DNA of 64,000 nt from the NCBI GenBank assembly GCA_009193035.1, contig SWDT01000004.1:603888-667887 (forward strand), read 5' to 3'. This document shows positions 63,511 to 64,000 of the stretch, one piece after another. This stretch comes from Halicephalobus mephisto. Lineage: Eukaryota; Nematoda; Chromadorea; Rhabditida; Panagrolaimidae. The position numbers were made by a program, and so were the translations under genes. The notes under the pieces were generated by a model. It did not search any database. It saw only the letters and a program-made list of their open reading frames with translations, and was not told where the DNA came from. Position 1 is the stretch's first letter. Each line of letters starts with the position of its first letter.

Positions 63511-63905
63511 ACACACACAAAGAAAAACGTAACTTTTAGTACAGTAACAAATCCAAATCGTCACTATTAAGTTACTTTTTCGTCAAAAAAGTCAAATATT
63601 CCTGAAAAATGTGACGATTTTTACATTTCGCAATTTTTACGAAATCAAAAATTTTCTGTGTATTGAAGCTATTTTTGGATAGTGATTTTGACAGCTCCAG
63701 GAAATTTCGAATAGTGATTAGAAAGGCCTGATTTAAATTAGAAATAAACACTATCCAAAATCTCTACATACAAAAATTGTAACTTTTGGTCCAGTAATAA
63801 ATAATAATCGTCACTATTTCGTTACTTTTTCATCACAAAAGTCAAATATTTTAAAAAATGTGACGATTATTACATTTCGCAATTGTTACGATTTTTTGTC
63901 TCTAG
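63511..63905. mobile_element. Palindromic MITE (CGTAACTTTTGGT family), copy 5, truncated
   Basis: The left end is CACAAAGAAAAACGTAACTTT. The internal blocks match copy 4. The right side stops at GCAATTGTTACGATTTTTTGT and lacks the final CCAAAAGTTACG end. Two copies side by side suggest insertion next to, or into, an older copy. Confidence 0.65.
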
Positions 63906-64000
63906 AGTTTTATACACAATCATCTGGCATTTGTGTTTTGAGCATTTTGTTTCAGTTTTAGCATTTTTAATTCAGAAATTAAATACAAAGATTCATTTTA

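Overview
The window looks like nuclear DNA of a Caenorhabditis-type nematode. The evidence is a very AT-rich background, many 41-56 nt introns ending in TTTCAG/TTTTAG, a chemoreceptor-like rhodopsin-family GPCR, a nematode supplementary nuclear hormone receptor with a CNAC P-box, a two-domain LEC-type galectin, and an octamer (CTACAGTA / TACTGTAG) spread through introns, repeats and even exons. None of the conserved genes is a single open reading frame, so I rebuilt them from splice signals, reading phase and conserved protein motifs.

Layout. 1-4490: AT-rich DNA with three repeat systems, one a 1.25-kb palindrome with tandem-repeat arms. 4560-8151 (+): a five-exon serpentine receptor (330 aa). 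Its second intron holds a complete four-exon LSM4 gene on the opposite strand (5352-5924), and its fourth intron holds another repeat palindrome. 8948-12058 (-): an SLC9B/NHA-type cation/proton antiporter, convergent with the receptor and missing its first exon. It has an in-frame 18-bp minisatellite and an Asp-Asn pair where the family has Asp-Asp. 13.0-15.7 kb: a 177-bp satellite, then a GC-richer inserted block with a tRNA-Gln-like remnant. 16649-21499 (-): a six-exon nuclear hormone receptor (350 aa) whose introns hold three repeat arrays, including a 2-kb palindrome. 21.5-39.1 kb: no convincing conserved gene; satellites, a pogo-like MITE, two copies of a second palindromic MITE, and a few coding-like islands. 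39692-57041 (-): a tandem-repeat galectin (330 aa in the long model) with a 2.7-kb last intron and a very long first intron; two candidate first coding exons share the same splice phase. 57-64 kb: tandem arrays, a coding-like island with a 31-bp minisatellite, a possibly decayed membrane-protein gene, and two more copies of the second MITE.

The genes do not form one pathway. They are separate housekeeping (LSM4: RNA decay and splicing), sensory (GPCR), transport (NHA), transcription (NHR) and glycan-binding (galectin) genes. The strongest leads are the altered ion-site motif and coding minisatellite in the antiporter, the antisense nested LSM4, the alternative galectin first exons, and the repeated design of tandem arrays folded into large inverted repeats, several inside introns. 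No database search was possible. Exon edges come from splice consensus and phase alone.
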